Shown: piece by piece, positions 30,842 to 39,842 of the stretch
Layout: each line of letters begins with the position of its first letter
Numbering within the stretch: position 1 is the stretch's first letter
Source of the DNA: a virus
DNA length: 61,632 nt
Reading direction: 5' to 3' (one strand)
Virus record (IMG/VR): IMGVR_UViG_3300011116_000062
Location: 1 to 61,632 of that record
Program-made: the position numbers and the translations under genes
Notes under the pieces: generated by a model
Told to the model about the DNA's origin: nothing
What the model saw: only the letters and a program-made list of their open reading frames with translations
Database searches by the model: none

Positions 30842-33396
30842 CGCGGCATCATTCCGTCAACGTTGACCTGCGGGGCTTGATGAGCACGCCCGGTACGAGC
30901 CTTACGAACCCGAGCCATCATGTCATACAACTTCTTGGAGCCAGCATCGGTAGAACCGTTGCCAAGATGGGATACAACGTCAGCCGGGATGACGAACTCA
31001 CCGTCAGTCAACCGAGCCTCCTGATTTCCGTCGATATTGGCCTTGATGCTGTCAGACATACCATCGCCCTTACCAGACACCAACTTGCCAGCCACCGGGC
31101 GCTGTTTACGCTTGCGTCTACGCTTGGCTACGCCACCCTTGGCAAATCCAAAGTTGTATTCGCTGCCAAAATCATCGTAGTTCTGTTCAAACCCGCCAAG
31201 GCCGTAGTCCATCGGATTTTGTCTGAATTCAGGTATGAACTGACTATCGCTACGCATAGGATAGTAGTCAGCGTACTCAAGCGGCTCGCTTGCCTGCGGT
31301 GTAGGAATGTACTCACGTTCGGCTGGAGAGTAAGTAAGTTCAGGCTCACGCTCAGGCTCACTGAACGGAGTCATGGCAGGCGGCTGATAAACGGGAGCAG
31401 GAGGCTGATAGATGGGAGCAGGCGGCTGATAGACGGGAGCAGGAGGCTGATAGACGGGTTCCTGATAAACAGAAACATCTTCCTGCGGCGTCGGAATGTA
31501 CTCACGCTCAGGCTCACTGAACGGAGTCATGGCAGGCGGCTGATAGACGGGAGCAGGCGGCTGATAGATGGGTTCTTGATAAACAGGAACATCTTCTTGC
31601 GTGCGTGGGATGTACTCACGCTCAGGCTCACTAAACGGAGTCATGGCAGGCGGCTGATAAAACTCCATACTGTTGTACGGAGTCGGCTGAACGTATTCAC
31701 GCGGCTCGGAAGGCGGCGTATAAGCTGGTTCCGGTGGAGAATAGTTACCCGCATACGGACTCAAACTTGAAAAGTCTATGCCGCTAAAATCACCGTAGCT
31801 CGGCTCCGGGGCCATGGGCGGAGGCTGCATCATCGGAGGCGGTTGAGCGGCGCGTGCAGCGTCTTCTGCTGCAACTTCATCCGCAGTCATACGGAAAAGC
31901 GGCCTGCTGTACGAACCAGAGGACCCTCGCTGACCTACTTGATCAAACATCGACGGGTCAAAATTAATGCCCATCATTCCACCAAGCCCACCAAGCCCAC
32001 CAAGCCCACTCAGTATGTCAGCGTATGCGCCAAGCTCCCTAGTAGTAGGTCTGCTAGGAGTAGTCGGCGTAGTAACTGGTTTAGGAGGCGCAACCGGTTT
32101 TGCTTCAGGAATAAACGACCGGTTCAAGTTCTGCATATATGCACTGAGTTGCTCAGCGCCAGAACCGCTATAAGGCAGGTTAGATGCACTGCCATACAGA
32201 GGGTCTACCTGCCTTGGAGGAGGAAGCATCACGGCACCGGGCGGGGGTTCAGGAAAAGGACTACGGATATCGGTTCGCGAAATGCCGCCTACAGGAGCAA
32301 ACTCTTCTTCTCTGGCTGCACGAAACATGGCTTCGCCACCTGCTCCATATTTCGCAACGCTGCCGCCAGAGGCCATGCCCGGATATTTCTTAGTGTAGTA
32401 ACCCGGCAAAAACCCTTGGTACGGATCGTACCCACCAGAAATGTAGTATGAAGGGTCTTCTTCATTAGGCGGCTTATAGTCCGGCGTCATAAGGCTAGAG
32501 GCGGTCGTGCCAAGACCGGCAACGCCAGCGGCACCCAATTTAGACCCTACAGCACCTAGCGTAGCACCCGGAGCAGCCTTAAGCGCCGCCATACCAGAAC
32601 TTAAGTTAGCCCCAGTGATAGGTGCAGCAGCAACGTTCTTGAAGGCTTCAGGAGCCAATGCTTTGGTGATCGTGTCAGTACCGGCAGCGCCAGCGGCCCT
32701 AATAGCCTCTGAACCAGTTAATGCACCAACGTTTGAAGCAGCGGTGGTAGCACCGGGTGTTATAGCCTGAATCCCCTGTGCCGCCGCGTCTGCACCTGTC
32801 TGTAAAGCATTTTTTACAGCACTTCCTGCCGTCGCACCTGCCGTGCTTACCGCACTACCAAGGCTGGCACCACCATACGCGCCAAGACCCGCCATGAGGC
32901 CCTTGCTAAGATCACCGGTACGGGCGGCTTCCACACCACCAACGAGCAGACTGCTACCAAGTGCGCCAAGTCCCGGAAAAATAAAGTTAAGACCAAAACC
33001 CAACAGGGTCGGCAAGAGTTTCTTGAGGAACGAAGCCTCGTAAAGCCCCGTATGCGGATTGATAGTCAGGCTACCACCGTGAGCCAAGGCAAGAGACTGG
33101 AGTCCCTTAACCTCTTCGGGAGCCATGTGAACAAGCATCGTGTCGCCACGGCGACCACGGGATGCAAGAAGGGATGCAACACCTGCTTCTGGGGCCACGC
33201 TGCCACCTCGTGCAAAGTTAGTTTGTACTATCTCTTCCCCGGTCATCGGGTTGATTTTTACATCATATCCGCCTACGACTTCGGTGGGGCGGTTGTAATT
33301 AAGAGGAGCCGCGTAGGTGCTGCTAGTAAGCCGGGCCATCGGGTAGGACGGGTTAGATGCCGGAATTACACCGCCCTGTGGATAAGTTGGACTCAT
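30838..33396 (-). CDS. Large Pro-rich virion protein
   Basis: This 852-residue protein has Gly-rich motifs (FARGGSVAPEAG, MASGGSVAKYGAGG, FAKGGVAKRRRK), a hydrophobic Gly/Ala region at about 125-200, and a Pro/Tyr repeat region (YQPPAPVYQPPAMTPFSEPE) at about 570-690. The C-terminus has ARLTDGEFVIPADVV and LGNGSTDAG, a motif I recall as widespread in uncultured marine phages. It is most likely a structural or internal protein. The basic KRRRKRKQRP stretch could touch DNA. Confidence 0.75.
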   Translation of the reverse strand: MSPTYPQGGVIPASNPSYPMARLTSSTYAAPLNYNRPTEVVGGYDVKINPMTGEEIVQTNFARGGSVAPEAGVASLLASRGRRGDTMLVHMAPEEVKGLQSLALAHGGSLTINPHTGLYEASFLKKLLPTLLGFGLNFIFPGLGALGSSLLVGGVEAARTGDLSKGLMAGLGAYGGASLGSAVSTAGATAGSAVKNALQTGADAAAQGIQAITPGATTAASNVGALTGSEAIRAAGAAGTDTITKALAPEAFKNVAAAPITGANLSSGMAALKAAPGATLGAVGSKLGAAGVAGLGTTASSLMTPDYKPPNEEDPSYYISGGYDPYQGFLPGYYTKKYPGMASGGSVAKYGAGGEAMFRAAREEEFAPVGGISRTDIRSPFPEPPPGAVMLPPPRQVDPLYGSASNLPYSGSGAEQLSAYMQNLNRSFIPEAKPVAPPKPVTTPTTPSRPTTRELGAYADILSGLGGLGGLGGMMGINFDPSMFDQVGQRGSSGSYSRPLFRMTADEVAAEDAARAAQPPPMMQPPPMAPEPSYGDFSGIDFSSLSPYAGNYSPPEPAYTPPSEPREYVQPTPYNSMEFYQPPAMTPFSEPEREYIPRTQEDVPVYQEPIYQPPAPVYQPPAMTPFSEPEREYIPTPQEDVSVYQEPVYQPPAPVYQPPAPIYQPPAPVYQPPAMTPFSEPEREPELTYSPAEREYIPTPQASEPLEYADYYPMRSDSQFIPEFRQNPMDYGLGGFEQNYDDFGSEYNFGFAKGGVAKRRRKRKQRPVAGKLVSGKGDGMSDSIKANIDGNQEARLTDGEFVIPADVVSHLGNGSTDAGSKKLYDMMARVRKARTGRAHQAPQVNVDGMMPR
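31370..31680 (-). repeat. Repeats encoding YQPPAP / TPFSEPEREYIP
   Basis: At least three copies of a block encoding YQPPAMTPFSEPEREYIP recur, separated by short VYQEP and YQPPAP units. Direct DNA identity among them is high, so unit number may vary. Confidence 0.7.
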
Positions 33397-33436
33397 AGCA
33401 CCCTCACGGGGTCAAGTTGTCTGGATACTAGCATTT

Positions 33437-34696
33437 CTATTGCGTCAAATCCCAAAACGCGATGGTTCCGTAACAGTCACCTTGCGGGGTCGCTGAGTCC
33501 ACCGTGCGAATGCCTAAAGTCAGTATGTCGCTGACCCCGGCCAAGGACACGCCAAGTTGCAGTGCCCAGTTATACCCGGCGGGGTCCACAAGGGGCTGCT
33601 TGCCGCCGCTACCCGACGCATCTAGGTAGTCGGTTTGGACAAGGGTGCCGCCTGTCATAGCCGTGGCTGAAGTGTCCATTTCCGCGTTAGAGTCTGTAGG
33701 TACCGCAGACCACGAAGCCCCGGTCAGGGTGCTATTGAAGAACAACCCCACCTCGTAGGACTGGCTGGTGATGGGCAGCACCTGCATACGACCCGGCAGC
33801 ACCACAGCACCCAACGCGGTCGAGGCCAGACGGATAGAGACAATCGGCTTAAAGGTTAGTTGGATGTTGCTGAGTTTAGTCGTTCTACGCGCTAGATGGC
33901 TTGGTGAGTACTGCTCATAGCCGCCTTCGGACACCACGTTGGAACAGATCTGCTTCATGCTGGCACTGACACCAGCCGAGACATTCGTAATCTCGTAACG
34001 CACCGGCAGGATAGCCGTCGTCATGTAGACCGAAGTTCTTTCGTTCGCGTTATTAAACGTGTGGCAGACGATGTACTGCCCGTTGATGACGAACCCCGTC
34101 CGGACAGAGCCAACGCCCAGCCACTCGAAGTCGCACCAGAATATCTGCGTCTTGGATGCATCGAGCGTGATACCGCTTGGGCCGGTGCCGTCCAACTTGT
34201 CGCCGTTCCAGTCAGCCTGATTGACCGTGCGGGCATCGCTCGGCGTACCCGGCGTCGGGATAGAGTTAGATCGCAGCACCATCGACTTCGTGGTGCCACT
34301 AACTTGGAAGAACACACCGTTTTGGGTATTGAAATATCCAACTCGCTGCCGGATGCCTGCCGTGGGCGTATTCATGCAGAACGTAGTAAGGACTAGCAAA
34401 CTTTTACCCGGCTGATACGACATCGAACGGAACGACTGGCGCACCACCTCTGAACCGATGGTGGACGTTACCGACATCTGCACCGACGACTCGTTGCTCA
34501 GGAACGTGGTTGACCCGCCCGATGCCGTGCTCGTATCGAACTGATTGTCGGAAGTGTATCTCTGCTGTGAGTCGAACAGGGTATAGGGCTGGCTAACGCG
34601 CTGACGACCAAACGCATCTAGTGCAGTCGGCGGAAAAGTGACGTTGATGGGGTTGTTAGGGTCCGACCCGTACGGCGGATAGACTGTAATCGTCAT
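33437..34696 (-). CDS. Structural virion protein, beta-rich
   Basis: This 419-residue protein begins with MTITVYPPYGSDPNNPINV and is strand- and Thr/Ser-rich, with the motif FGRQRVSQPYTLFDSQQRY near residue 30. I recall this motif in structural proteins of several phages. It overlaps the upstream gene by 4 bases. It may be a head or tail decoration protein. No enzymatic motif is visible. Confidence 0.75.
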   Translation of the reverse strand: MTITVYPPYGSDPNNPINVTFPPTALDAFGRQRVSQPYTLFDSQQRYTSDNQFDTSTASGGSTTFLSNESSVQMSVTSTIGSEVVRQSFRSMSYQPGKSLLVLTTFCMNTPTAGIRQRVGYFNTQNGVFFQVSGTTKSMVLRSNSIPTPGTPSDARTVNQADWNGDKLDGTGPSGITLDASKTQIFWCDFEWLGVGSVRTGFVINGQYIVCHTFNNANERTSVYMTTAILPVRYEITNVSAGVSASMKQICSNVVSEGGYEQYSPSHLARRTTKLSNIQLTFKPIVSIRLASTALGAVVLPGRMQVLPITSQSYEVGLFFNSTLTGASWSAVPTDSNAEMDTSATAMTGGTLVQTDYLDASGSGGKQPLVDPAGYNWALQLGVSLAGVSDILTLGIRTVDSATPQGDCYGTIAFWDLTQ

Positions 34697-35028
34697 GTGG
34701 CTTCACCACCCGTGATGGTCACCGAGATGCCTGCGGCGCTGCCCTTGATCTGAATCAGGTCACCCGGAGTCAGGATCTCAGAGCCGGTCCACTGCACGGT
34801 CGTGTTGGCATTGATTGGCGCGTTGTAAAAAAGCGCGTTACTAGTACCCGCCGTGCCACCCTTCGGGATCAAGTGGATATAGAACCGCAGCGACCCAGAT
34901 GTCGTGTTGCAGATATCAATGTTCTTGACGTAGGTGCGAGTCAAGGAAGGCGTCGTATAGATGATGGCGTACGAAGTGGTCGTTTCCGCCTGCGCCAACC
35001 GGTTGCCGACTATGTTCTGGAAGGCCAT
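34693..35028 (-). CDS. Small beta-rich structural protein (111 residues)
   Basis: It is strand-rich, with TYVKNIDICNTTSGSLRFYI and a final GISVTITGG. It is coupled to both neighbours (ATGA overlap downstream, one-base overlap upstream). The layout resembles small tail-associated jelly-roll proteins. The gene order suggests co-assembly with the proteins at 33437 and 35219. Confidence 0.75.
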   Translation of the reverse strand: MAFQNIVGNRLAQAETTTSYAIIYTTPSLTRTYVKNIDICNTTSGSLRFYIHLIPKGGTAGTSNALFYNAPINANTTVQWTGSEILTPGDLIQIKGSAAGISVTITGGEAT

Positions 35029-35219
35029 TAGAAGGACCCTTCACCAAGCCAGCACAACACAGACAGGCTATTAAGTTTCTGGATCAACTCCTGCGTGTTG
35101 CCGTCCACTTGGTTGAAGTAGATACGCAACTGATTATTAAGTTGGTCCTGATACCGCTGCTGGTAATCCACCGGAGCAATGGCAAGGTTAGAAGCCTTGG
35201 AGGGGCGTGTTTCAATCAT
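35028..35219 (-). CDS. Small tail-associated protein (63 residues)
   Basis: The protein is mainly one amphipathic helix (QQRYQDQLNNQLRIYFNQVD) followed by a hydrophobic end. Start and stop each overlap a neighbour by one base. I recall such short proteins between tail genes of podoviruses. It may be a chaperone or plug for a tail protein. Confidence 0.7.
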   Translation of the reverse strand: MIETRPSKASNLAIAPVDYQQRYQDQLNNQLRIYFNQVDGNTQELIQKLNSLSVLCWLGEGSF

Positions 35220-37516
35220 CAGCGTCTCCCGTCAGGACGGATGTCAAGGCGCATCATACCCATCTGCCACGCCACACCGATGTCGGCTGAGGACATACGG
35301 AAGGACATCTGACGGCCACGCACGCGGGTATAGACCTGACCCGTATAAAGTTCAATCGGGAAGGACTGCGTTTCAGTCACAGTCGGTGTATTAGCCGCAG
35401 AGTAGGCACTGCCGGAGTTCTGTCTCGGCTTAACGGTCAGCGTTACGGACGGCGTGTTCGAGTTCGACCCGTTGAAGGTCAGATCAGGCAGCATGCGCCA
35501 GATGTACCCGAAGCTCTGCCCGTCTTGGATGTCGAAGTCCGAAGTCTCGATGTAGGCTGCAATCGGCAGGATCTCGCTCGTAGAGCGGTCGTCGTTCCCG
35601 TTCTCGTGGTTCATGACCTGATTAGGCACGCTATAGGACACAGTGCTGTACTGGATATGGGACGTTGCTGCAGTCCCGTCGTACCCACGCGTGCAGCCGG
35701 TCAGCGAGTTTGAGGTCTTGCCGGTGTAGTAGATTTTCTCAAAGTCAATCGTGACTACGCCCTCGTTCGCATAAGACGCAGCGTTCACCATCGGCAGTAT
35801 CGTCACACTGCTATTGATGGCATCTGACAGGTACGAAGTCTGGATGCTGAACGAAGCCATCGGGTACTGCCGAAGCGGCGAGTCAAGCCAGAAGGACCGC
35901 TCAAGATCACCGTAGTACCAGATTCGCTCAAGGTGGTTATAGATCACGTACCGGTTGTTCACGAGGCTGTTCGCAGTGGGGTAGAACCACCAGACCTCGT
36001 TATAACCCTCGTTGGTACCGGCCACGATCTGCGCCAACTGATCCGTGTTGATATCGGTGAACACGAACTGACGGAGGCTGCACGGCAGTGTCTCAACGCG
36101 GCCCGAGTACTGATAGAACTTGTCCACGCCCATCCAGTAGGTCACGTTGTTGACCGTGATGGCAGCGTTAGGCGATGCGATGGAGATGTTGTCCATCAGC
36201 AGGTTCTGGCTGAACACGTACGGCGGACCAAGGTACTGCATCGAGAAGATGGCAGCGTCCGTCCAGATGAGGATTTCCTGCCGGGTATCAAGCGCAGCCA
36301 CGATGTACGAGCCGTACGACAGGCGGTTCTCGCCAGACTGATTCGTCGTCGCCGGGACCCACTCAAACGGATTGTCTGCATCCGACCAACGCACGAGCAG
36401 CGGGTCGAAGTCTTCCGCGAAGTTGACGGGGTTGTACGGGTTGGACCCGAACGCGATGGTGAAATTGCCTACGCTTGACGTGGCAACCTGATAGGTGTTG
36501 TTCGGGACGTGCCTACCTGCATAACTGAACGTGTAAGTGCCAGACGAAGGCGCAGTCGTCGCCGCAGAGATGGGTACCGTGTAACTACCCGCGATGTACG
36601 CCGTCGTGACATAAGTCCCCGCCGGTATACCAGTTCCTGACACCACAGAGCCAGTATCAATACCGTTCGGGTCGATGACCGTGATTGTGGTCACGGCTGA
36701 AAGAAAGTCGGCTTCCGTGGTGGCCTTGACCTGCGTGTTGGCATAGGCGTTCAACGTGATGGCACGTGGCCACGTAGAGGTGTTCTTCTCCCAGTAGTAG
36801 ATAGCACCAGAGCGCGGATTGAAAAGCAGGTTCTCCCTGTCGTTGTCCTGCGACCAGAGCCGGATCTGCGAAGCAAGCGCAGAGCCTACGCCCCATCCAC
36901 CAAAACCCCACGGGCCACCGCCCCAGCCAAGACCAAGCGAAAAGGTCGCGTTGCCTGCACTTATCTCAATCGCCGCAGACACGGCAGCGCCGCCACCTGA
37001 CCCCGTGGACGTAGCAACAACTGCACCAAGGATGGTGAACGAAGTGCTGGTCGGGACCGTGAGGACCTCGAAGTTGCCATTCAACGTTACGCCGTTGACT
37101 ACGCCGCTGCCCGACACGCCTGAAAAAGTGACATATGTACCGACACTGATATTGTGCGGCAGCGTGGTCGTCACGGTGACACGGTAACTACCGTTGATCG
37201 TCGCAAACGGATTGTTAGGCAGCGTTATGGTCTGAGCAAGCGGGGTGATGTCGTGGTAGATACCTGCGTTCTCCACGTATATCTTGGAGTTGGTGCCCAC
37301 ACCAAGCAGGTTATCGCTAGCAAGGGTGATCCAGTTAAAGAGCGACCGGCATACCCCCTTGAACGTAAAAGTGGACTGGTTGATCCAGCCACCGATCTTT
37401 TCTGCATAACCCGAACGGAACCGGACCTTATCGCAAGCGTAAAAGCCACCCTCGTTAGCGTACGTGGTGGACTCGCGATTTATACCGGGACGCAGTTCAA
37501 GTTTCTGCAGAGGCAT
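35219..37516 (-). CDS. Large tail protein (possible nozzle or hub)
   Basis: This 765-residue protein begins LQKLELRPGINRESTTYANE and CDKVRFRSGYAEKIGGW, a signature I recall across marine and freshwater podoviruses. It is strand-rich throughout with repeating G/S/T segments. P22-type nozzle proteins (gp10) are also large, beta-rich and encoded near the lysis genes, so this is a possible counterpart. That assignment is from layout only and needs a structure-based search. Confidence 0.7.
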   Translation of the reverse strand: MPLQKLELRPGINRESTTYANEGGFYACDKVRFRSGYAEKIGGWINQSTFTFKGVCRSLFNWITLASDNLLGVGTNSKIYVENAGIYHDITPLAQTITLPNNPFATINGSYRVTVTTTLPHNISVGTYVTFSGVSGSGVVNGVTLNGNFEVLTVPTSTSFTILGAVVATSTGSGGGAAVSAAIEISAGNATFSLGLGWGGGPWGFGGWGVGSALASQIRLWSQDNDRENLLFNPRSGAIYYWEKNTSTWPRAITLNAYANTQVKATTEADFLSAVTTITVIDPNGIDTGSVVSGTGIPAGTYVTTAYIAGSYTVPISAATTAPSSGTYTFSYAGRHVPNNTYQVATSSVGNFTIAFGSNPYNPVNFAEDFDPLLVRWSDADNPFEWVPATTNQSGENRLSYGSYIVAALDTRQEILIWTDAAIFSMQYLGPPYVFSQNLLMDNISIASPNAAITVNNVTYWMGVDKFYQYSGRVETLPCSLRQFVFTDINTDQLAQIVAGTNEGYNEVWWFYPTANSLVNNRYVIYNHLERIWYYGDLERSFWLDSPLRQYPMASFSIQTSYLSDAINSSVTILPMVNAASYANEGVVTIDFEKIYYTGKTSNSLTGCTRGYDGTAATSHIQYSTVSYSVPNQVMNHENGNDDRSTSEILPIAAYIETSDFDIQDGQSFGYIWRMLPDLTFNGSNSNTPSVTLTVKPRQNSGSAYSAANTPTVTETQSFPIELYTGQVYTRVRGRQMSFRMSSADIGVAWQMGMMRLDIRPDGRR

Positions 37517-37518
37517 TG

Positions 37519-37857
37519 TTAGACCCTACGCTCGAAATGCGGGACATCCTTGAACGACTTCCAGAACCCGCCCCATTGGTTCTTCGGGTTCAGACTCTGC
37601 CAGTACTCACCGACCGGGGTGAGCGCCGGGATGTCGTAGCAGAGTTTGCCGTTTTTGAAAAAATTCAGGTCGATGGCGCACCGCTTGAGGTGGATGCTGT
37701 TCATCGTCTTGCTGCGGCCAGTCTTGACATAAATGGCCTGCTGTTCCGGGGTACGTGCGAGTTCACCACCCGTCACGACAAAGCCCAACTCCGTCGCCTT
37801 GTTAATGAGTTTGGCGACATCCAGCAGGAACGCCGCCTGTTCTGCCACGAGACTCAC
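37519..37857 (-). CDS. Endolysin, M15 peptidase family
   Basis: This 112-residue enzyme cuts peptidoglycan cross-links, probably as an L-alanyl-D-glutamate or D-Ala-D-Ala peptidase. The zinc ligands are H56 (SIH), D63 (AIDL) and H107 (PHFE), with the acidic residue 104 near the active site. The length fits single-domain M15 endolysins of Gram-negative phages. There is no signal peptide, so release depends on the holin encoded just upstream. Confidence 0.92.
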   Translation of the reverse strand: MSLVAEQAAFLLDVAKLINKATELGFVVTGGELARTPEQQAIYVKTGRSKTMNSIHLKRCAIDLNFFKNGKLCYDIPALTPVGEYWQSLNPKNQWGGFWKSFKDVPHFERRV

Positions 37858-38396
37858 TTGAGTGCCTCCTTCAACGCTTCGGTCTTTTCTTTCGACCCCG
37901 CGCTCGACCCGAAGTAATACGCCGCAACCTGCGTGGACACGTCAGACAGCACCCCAAGGACATAGATGAGGATGTCCTTGCGACTGGCCTCGACCGGCGT
38001 GTTATCAAACATGACGACGCCGAACAGCACGAAGGTCAGCCCGAGGATGCCAAGCGCCAACACCGGGGTGATGATTTTATTCAGTAACGGAGCCTTATCA
38101 GAGGTCGCAATCTGCACCTCACGCTGCCGCGCATCGTTGGTGTCCTTCAACCGCGCTTCCAGTTCAGCGAGGTCGAGTTTGTCCTCCTCCAACCGCAACT
38201 TGAGCAGTTCTTCCTCATGCTCCATCTGGGCAATCTGAATCTTCGCCAAGTCCTCGCTAGTCATGTCCGGCTTCAGTTCCACGCCCAACTTGTTCTCGAC
38301 ATAGTCCTTGCCCTTCGCCAACACGGCGTTGGCGACGAGGTTGAGGCCGCTGCCGAGCAGGGGCTTGAGGATGGCAGAGAGTGCTGCGGGAATCAT
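37854..38396 (-). CDS. Holin-like membrane protein (3TM/GTA type)
   Basis: This 180-residue protein has a charged helical middle (residues 45-100) and two clear hydrophobic segments near 108-127 and 144-165, plus a weaker N-terminal one. The APLLNKIITPVLALGILG pattern matches the 3TM holin family known from gene transfer agents. It overlaps the endolysin gene by 4 bases, the usual holin-endolysin arrangement. Confidence 0.88.
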   Translation of the reverse strand: MIPAALSAILKPLLGSGLNLVANAVLAKGKDYVENKLGVELKPDMTSEDLAKIQIAQMEHEEELLKLRLEEDKLDLAELEARLKDTNDARQREVQIATSDKAPLLNKIITPVLALGILGLTFVLFGVVMFDNTPVEASRKDILIYVLGVLSDVSTQVAAYYFGSSAGSKEKTEALKEALK

Positions 38397-38656
38397 TTGT
38401 CTGTCTCCTTTTGCTCAAGCAACTTGACCCGCATCTGAAGGTCATAAATCTTGTCGAGCAGTTCTTCCTTCTGACGCTGACGGCGCTCTGCCGAGATGGG
38501 ACTGTCGGTCGGCACACCCTCCGGCGTGATGAGCGCAGGCATCTGGCCTTCGATACGGGTCAAGCGGGTGCTGAACGAACTGACCTGACCCAAGAGCCAT
38601 GCGATGCAGGCTATAAGGACAGGCACCAGCATCTTCATTATCTCGCCAAAGTTCAT
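38393..38656 (-). CDS. Spanin-like or Rz-like small membrane protein
   Basis: The ATG at 38656 has GGAG 8 bases upstream; an earlier GTG would leave no ribosome site. The 87-residue protein has an N-terminal membrane helix (LVPVLIACIAWLLG) and a C-terminal coiled coil (KEELLDKIYDLQMRVKLLEQ). This fits an inner-membrane spanin, which helps disrupt the outer membrane. I found no separate outer-membrane lipoprotein partner. It is coupled to the holin gene. Confidence 0.75.
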   Translation of the reverse strand: MNFGEIMKMLVPVLIACIAWLLGQVSSFSTRLTRIEGQMPALITPEGVPTDSPISAERRQRQKEELLDKIYDLQMRVKLLEQKETDK

Positions 38657-38658
38657 CT

Positions 38659-39234
38659 TTATCTCCACTTAGGTCCGTCAAACCACGCGGCAATCGAGTG
38701 CCGCTTCCCTTCTGTCACAGGCAGCGCCGCATGGCGCACAAACGAGGGGAAGAAGATCACCGTGCCCTGCTGCCTCATCTCCTCGGCGTTCGGGTAGTGC
38801 GTAACGTGTTCAAACGTCAGGTCGCCGCCCTTGTACTCGGCAGGGTCCGTCAATTGAATGACGCACGAGAGTTTGCGGTGGTAGTACGGATCGCCATTCA
38901 TGTAGAAAATGTCGTGGTGCGTCTTGTACTCGCCTTGTCTCTCGCCGTCATATTCTGCAATCTGGTAGTAGTCGATCTTGCTGATATGCACATCAAACCA
39001 ATCACGGTTGGCCCAGACGGCAAGCCGCCACAACTCATCGAACATGTAGTCAAGTTCGGTATCGCCCTTGTTGACGAACCAGATGCTTGACCGCCGGAAC
39101 GATGTATCCGATTGGATACCGTCATTTGTACCGATCTGAGCCTCGCTCGGTTCCCGTTTCGTGGCAACATCAATGATGTGCTGGCAGTAATCTGCCGGGA
39201 AGTAAGACTTGAAGTAACACCATTCGCCTTTCAT
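38659..39234 (-). CDS. 2OG-Fe(II) oxygenase, prolyl-hydroxylase-like
   Basis: This 191-residue enzyme has the iron triad H106, D108 and H168 and the 2-oxoglutarate-binding R178 (GKRHSIAAW). The double-stranded beta-helix layout is typical of phage prolyl 4-hydroxylase-like enzymes. Its gene lies two genes downstream of a collagen-like fibre rich in Gly-Pro-Thr triplets (39843-41651), which is a plausible substrate. Hydroxylation of that fibre is inference. Confidence 0.9.
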   Translation of the reverse strand: MKGEWCYFKSYFPADYCQHIIDVATKREPSEAQIGTNDGIQSDTSFRRSSIWFVNKGDTELDYMFDELWRLAVWANRDWFDVHISKIDYYQIAEYDGERQGEYKTHHDIFYMNGDPYYHRKLSCVIQLTDPAEYKGGDLTFEHVTHYPNAEEMRQQGTVIFFPSFVRHAALPVTEGKRHSIAAWFDGPKWR

Positions 39235-39833
39235 TACGGGGGGAGTCCTACTTGTGCTTCGACGTACATATTTACAAATACCGAAAGGATATCGGTACCT
39301 GCACTATTTTTGATACGAAGCGTAGATACTAAAGATTTAAATACTGATGAATTGTTCACAAAATTTTCAACGTACAAATCCCACGACCTAGTAGTATTCA
39401 GTTGCAGCGAAGTCGCTGTTGCAGAACTTCCGATGGAGAACGGATCCCCGCTTGGCGCGTCCATATAGGCATAGTAGTCGGTGTTGGCACCGGTAAGCAG
39501 CCAACTATAGGTCAGGTAGTTGGTCCCGCCAGTCGTCTGGTCTGCATACGAATACGTCGCCGTACCATTTGAGTTAAGTTCTACCTTAACAAACGAGTTG
39601 GCGTAGGTTCCGCTCGTATCCAGTGCGTAGTGAAACAGGTCAATAGAGTTGCTGGTAGGCGGGTATTCGTCGATTCGCACACCCGGATGAAACTGCACCC
39701 ACGACGACCCATTCCAAACCCTTGCAGATTTGGCGTTGTTCAGTGCATTAGTCGATACCCACGACGATCCGTTCCAAACCTTAAGTTGAGCTTGGACCTG
39801 CCATGACGAACCGTTCCACACCTTAAGCGGCAT
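39234..39833 (-). CDS. Tail-fibre protein with KVWNGSSW repeats
   Basis: This 199-residue protein opens with three short repeats (KVWNGSSWQVQ, KVWNGSSWVST, RVWNGSSWVQF), which are common in fibre and receptor-binding tips. The rest is strand-rich and Ser/Thr-rich. It is one base from the hydroxylase gene and 9 bases from the collagen-like fibre, so they probably assemble together. Confidence 0.8.
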   Translation of the reverse strand: MPLKVWNGSSWQVQAQLKVWNGSSWVSTNALNNAKSARVWNGSSWVQFHPGVRIDEYPPTSNSIDLFHYALDTSGTYANSFVKVELNSNGTATYSYADQTTGGTNYLTYSWLLTGANTDYYAYMDAPSGDPFSIGSSATATSLQLNTTRSWDLYVENFVNNSSVFKSLVSTLRIKNSAGTDILSVFVNMYVEAQVGLPP

Positions 39834-39842
39834 GACAACCTC